Shown here one piece after another: positions 6,815 to 9,380 of a stretch of DNA of 9,380 bases. The stretch is taken from contig JAFWJI010000041.1 of assembly GCA_017511585.1 (NCBI GenBank), positions 1 to 9,380 of the forward strand, written 5' to 3'. The translations under genes were made by a program, and so were the position numbers. A model generated the notes under the pieces. It did not search any database. It saw only the letters and a program-made list of their open reading frames with translations, and had not been told where the DNA came from. The number at the start of each line of letters is the position of its first letter. The stretch's first letter is position 1. The stretch comes from Mycoplasmataceae bacterium (GTDB taxonomy: Bacteria; Bacillota_I; Bacilli_A; Mycoplasmatales; Metamycoplasmataceae).

Positions 6815-8224
6815 ATGGATATGAAGATTCAAAAATTTTATGATGAAAAAAATGCTGAGTTAAAAATTGTTGTTCCAGTTGAGAAAAAACTTTGAAAAGA
6901 AGAACAAAAAAAAGCGTTTGATAAGTTATTAAAAACAGTTAAAGTTAAAGGATATAGACAAGGTAAAGTACCTGTAGAAGTTGCTAAAAAATATATTTCT
7001 TCAGCTCAAATTTGAGAAGAAGCTATTTCTAAATTATTAAATCCTTCTGTAAAATTAGCTGCAAAAGAAATTGGAGAAAAAGATATTGTTTTAGACTCAC
7101 CAACATATTCTGTTGAAAAAATAAGTGATGATGAATTAGAAATTATTTTCCTATATCCTATTTTTCCAGAAATTAAATTAAAAGATTTTAAAAATTATAA
7201 AATCAAATTCGAAGAACCAACAGAAAAAGAAATAAAAGAATCTGTTGAAAAACAAATTAATGACTTATTATCAAGAGGAACACTTTTATTACCAAAAGAA
7301 GATCCAAATTCTAAAGTAGAATATGGTGATACTATAATTTTTGATTTTAAAGGATTTATGAATAAAGAACCATTTGAAGGTGGAGAAGCTAAAAATTTTG
7401 AATTAAAAATTGGTTCTAATTCTTTCATAAAAGGATTTGAAGATCAATTAATTGGTAAAAAATTAGGTTGAAAAGGTTCTATTAATGTAGTATTTCCAAA
7501 AGATTATTACAAAGAAGATTTTAGAGAAAAAGAAGCTGAATTTGAAATTGAAATCCATGAAATTAAATACAATGACAAACAAAAATTAGATGAAACATTT
7601 ATTAAAAACTTAAACATTAAAGATGTAAAAAATGAAAAAGAATTAAACGATTATTTAGAAAATCTTACAAAAAGAGAAATAAATGAAAAAAATAGACAAA
7701 AATTTATGAATGAATTTTTAGAACAAATTATTAAAGACAATGAAGTTCCTGCTCCAAGAACAATTGTTCTTAAAGAACTTCAAGCTTTATTTAAAAAATT
7801 CGAAGAAAATTTAAAAGCTCAAGGTATTAGCAAAAAAGAATACTATGAATTAACTGGTTATAATGATAAAAAAGCTAAAGAAGAATTAATGTTAGAAGCA
7901 ACTAAATCTGTACAAAAATCATTGTTATATTCTACTTTATCAAAAGAATTAAAAATAAGTCCTACTGATGAAGATTTTAATAGACAATATCAAAGATTAG
8001 CTAAATTATATGGTTCAGAACCAGATATGATTTATCATATGATTAAAAAAGAACAAATTGAACCAACATTAATTAATGAACTATTAGTTGATAAAATAAT
8101 AGTTATGTTAAATCCAAATGTAAAAATAGAAAAAGAAAAAGTTACTTTTAAACCAGTTGAAATAAAAAAAGAAGATAATAAAGAAAATAACAAAGAAAAA
8201 GAAAAGGAAAAATTTAAAAATTAA
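6815..8224 (+). CDS. tig: Trigger factor, ribosome-associated chaperone
   Basis: Trigger factor docks at the ribosomal exit tunnel and shields nascent chains. The 469-residue product has the three family parts. The N-terminal ribosome-binding domain carries KGYRQGKVP at 45-53, the counterpart of the GFRxGxxP docking loop. An FKBP-type peptidyl-prolyl isomerase domain spans about 165-250 (VEYGDTIIFDFKGF, then FELKIGSNSFIKGFEDQLIG). A long helical C-terminal domain runs from about 255 to 445. The end is a Lys/Glu/Asn-rich low-complexity tail. TGA codons at residues 27, 67 and 219 are Trp. The start is uncertain: ATG 6815 and ATG 6821 are both in frame and close together, and the nearest Shine-Dalgarno-like AAAGG (6794-6798) is 16 bases away from the first. 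The gene has its own promoter. degV follows after 18 bases, so the two may be cotranscribed. Confidence 0.94.
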
Positions 8225-8242
8225 CATTTTTAACTTTTAACA

Positions 8243-9148
8243 ATGAAATCTAATAAAAAAATTGCAATAGTTATTTCTTCATTTTGTGGTTATTTAAAAG
8301 AAGAATTAGAAAAAAATCCAGGAATGTTTATAACACCACTTCAAATATTTATTGATGATCAACAATGATTTGAAGGATTTTATGATGAAAAAGAAAAATA
8401 TGAATTTGTAGAAAAATTTAGAAATTCTAATAATTTCAAAACTTCTTTAGCTCCAACTTCTATGGTTGAAGAGCAAATGAGTAAATTGTCTAAAGATTAT
8501 GATGATGTTATCTATTTACCAATTCATTCATCACTTTCTTCAAGTCATGATTCTATTTTGAATTTATCAAAAAAATATAAAAATATTCATGTATTTGATA
8601 ATAAATTAGTTGGAGAATCATTTTTAATTGTTGCTAAAGAAATAAAAAAACGTTATGAAGAAGAATCAAATTCAATAGAAGATATTTTTAAATTCTTAAT
8701 TTGATTCAATGACAGAATAATTGGTTATATTGTTCCGATGGAACTTAAAACATTTATTAAATCAGGACGTTTAAAAGGTGTTAAAAAAGCAATAATGAAT
8801 TCATTTAATTTATCAACAATAATTGAAGTAGATCAAACTTTAAATAGTGTGGGTGTTTCAAGAACTAAAAAAATTAGCGCAAATAAAATCATGAATAAAA
8901 TAAATGAATTTATCAAAAAATTTAATATGAAACCTGATGATTTTAATTTTTCTACAATATATGTTTTTGATAAAACAATAAAAGATATATTTGAAAATGC
9001 TTTATTAGAAAGTTTTAAAAAAACTGTTGATTGAACAATGGAAGCTTCAATTGTTACAATGTTACACACAGGTTATGGTGCTTGTTATATTGGTATAAAT
9101 CCAAAATTAGAATTAGCTCCTAAATTTAATAAAAATGAAAAATATTAA
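8243..9148 (+). CDS. DegV family fatty-acid-binding protein
   Basis: DegV proteins bind a single fatty acid; characterised members (FakB) present it to fatty acid kinase FakA for phosphorylation and phospholipid synthesis, a route that matters where fatty acids are scavenged. The 301-residue product has the family pattern in order: ISSFCGYL (11-18) at the DSS/DLP site, KTSLAPTSM (66-74) for the TSQPS loop, PIHSSLSSSHDSI (93-105) for the SSxLSGTYQSA element, KTFIKSGRLKG (169-179) and LHTGYGACYIGI (274-285), whose His and the Ser/Thr of the TS motif contact the carboxylate in known structures. TGA codons, e.g. W42, W154 and W264, are Trp. It starts at ATG 8243 with no Shine-Dalgarno, only AT-rich TTAAC repeats upstream. 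Its position after tig suggests readthrough expression. No fakA-like partner is in the window. Confidence 0.92.
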
Positions 9149-9153
9149 AATTT

Positions 9154-9187
9154 GTCTTTTTTTTATAGACTTTTTTTATAAAAAAAG
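9154..9187 (+). terminator. Possible weak terminator and palindrome after degV
   Basis: GTCT (9154-9157) can pair with AGAC (9167-9170), followed by a seven-base T run. Overlapping it, CTTTTTTTATAAAAAAAG (9170-9187) is a perfect 18-base palindrome able to form a 7-base A/T stem. Neither hairpin is strong, but the T runs right after the degV stop fit a termination region. Confidence 0.35.
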
Positions 9188-9231
9188 AAGTTAAAGAATT
9201 AAATGATAAATTTCCAATATAGGTCAATAAT

Positions 9232-9380
9232 ATGAAACAAAATTTTACAAAAATACTATTTTAATTTATTTATCAGATTTTAAGGATGTTGTTAATCAAA
9301 TTTTAAATTATCATAAATATTTACCATTACCTAATTTAATACTTTTGTTAGCATTTAGTCCTTTCAAATTTATTTACAAA
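9232..9380 (+). pseudogene. hslO: Hsp33-like chaperone gene start, frame interrupted
   Basis: From ATG 9232 (with AGG at 9221-9223 eight bases upstream) the frame reads MKQNFTKILF and stops at TAA 9262-9264. The frame one step over is open from 9231 to the edge with no start codon of its own, and reads SDFKDVVNQILNYHKYL and then PLPNLILLLAFSPFKFIYK. This resembles the Hsp33 N-terminus, for example E. coli LQQILENHDYPQP followed by an Ala/Leu-rich helix. One extra T in the TTTT at 9259-9262 would join the two parts into one reading frame. Hsp33 is a redox-regulated holdase; its C-terminal zinc/cysteine region would lie outside. Only about 50 codons are visible, so both the family and the break are provisional. 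Confidence 0.42.

Noticed and set aside
6789..6863. Short ORF (24 codons) starting in the tig leader
   Set aside because: It overlaps the tig coding region out of frame, lacks a Shine-Dalgarno and shows no attenuator-like codon run or hairpin.

Overview
The window reads as a chromosomal segment of a Mollicute of the Mycoplasma type. It is very AT-rich. Seven of the nine genes are open only if TGA is read as tryptophan (translation table 4): the membrane protein, mraZ, rsmH, the FtsA-like gene, tig and degV all run through in-frame TGA codons at plausible Trp positions, and TAA/TAG are the real stops. Standard-code ORFs therefore fragment most of these genes. No tRNA, rRNA, CRISPR array or mobile element was seen, and no stretch over 300 bases lacks a gene.

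Layout. Positions 1-794 (minus strand) hold the N-terminal part of gpmI (cofactor-independent phosphoglycerate mutase), which runs off the left edge. A divergent spacer carries a promoter for a membrane protein of unknown function (964-1833), followed by a strong intrinsic terminator (1865-1902). Next is the reduced division cluster mraZ-rsmH-ftsA-like-ftsZ (2018-5875). It is tightly packed, with a 1-base overlap and gaps of 2 and 32 bases, and is preceded by a TATAAT box with three MraZ-type TGGGN repeats; a hairpin terminator lies at 5952-5978. Then come a DUF3196-like gene split by an in-frame TAA (6013-6723), the trigger factor gene tig (6815-8224) with its own extended -10 promoter inside a palindrome, and a DegV-family fatty-acid-binding protein (8243-9148). 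The right edge carries the start of what looks like an Hsp33-type chaperone gene that is open only with a one-base frame correction.

How the genes fit together. MraZ probably represses its own operon through the repeats. RsmH modifies 16S rRNA. The third gene has the FtsA layout but lacks the canonical phosphate-binding loops. FtsZ has a substituted tubulin signature and T7 loop but keeps an IPxFL-type C-terminal tail, the usual FtsA contact. The division pair therefore looks co-degenerate rather than lost. Trigger factor and the possible Hsp33 are proteostasis genes flanking a lipid-binding protein. I found no clearly new multi-gene system; the most interesting points are the divergent FtsA/FtsZ pair, the MraZ operator placed between -10 box and start codon, the two apparent gene breaks, and the leaderless promoter geometry.
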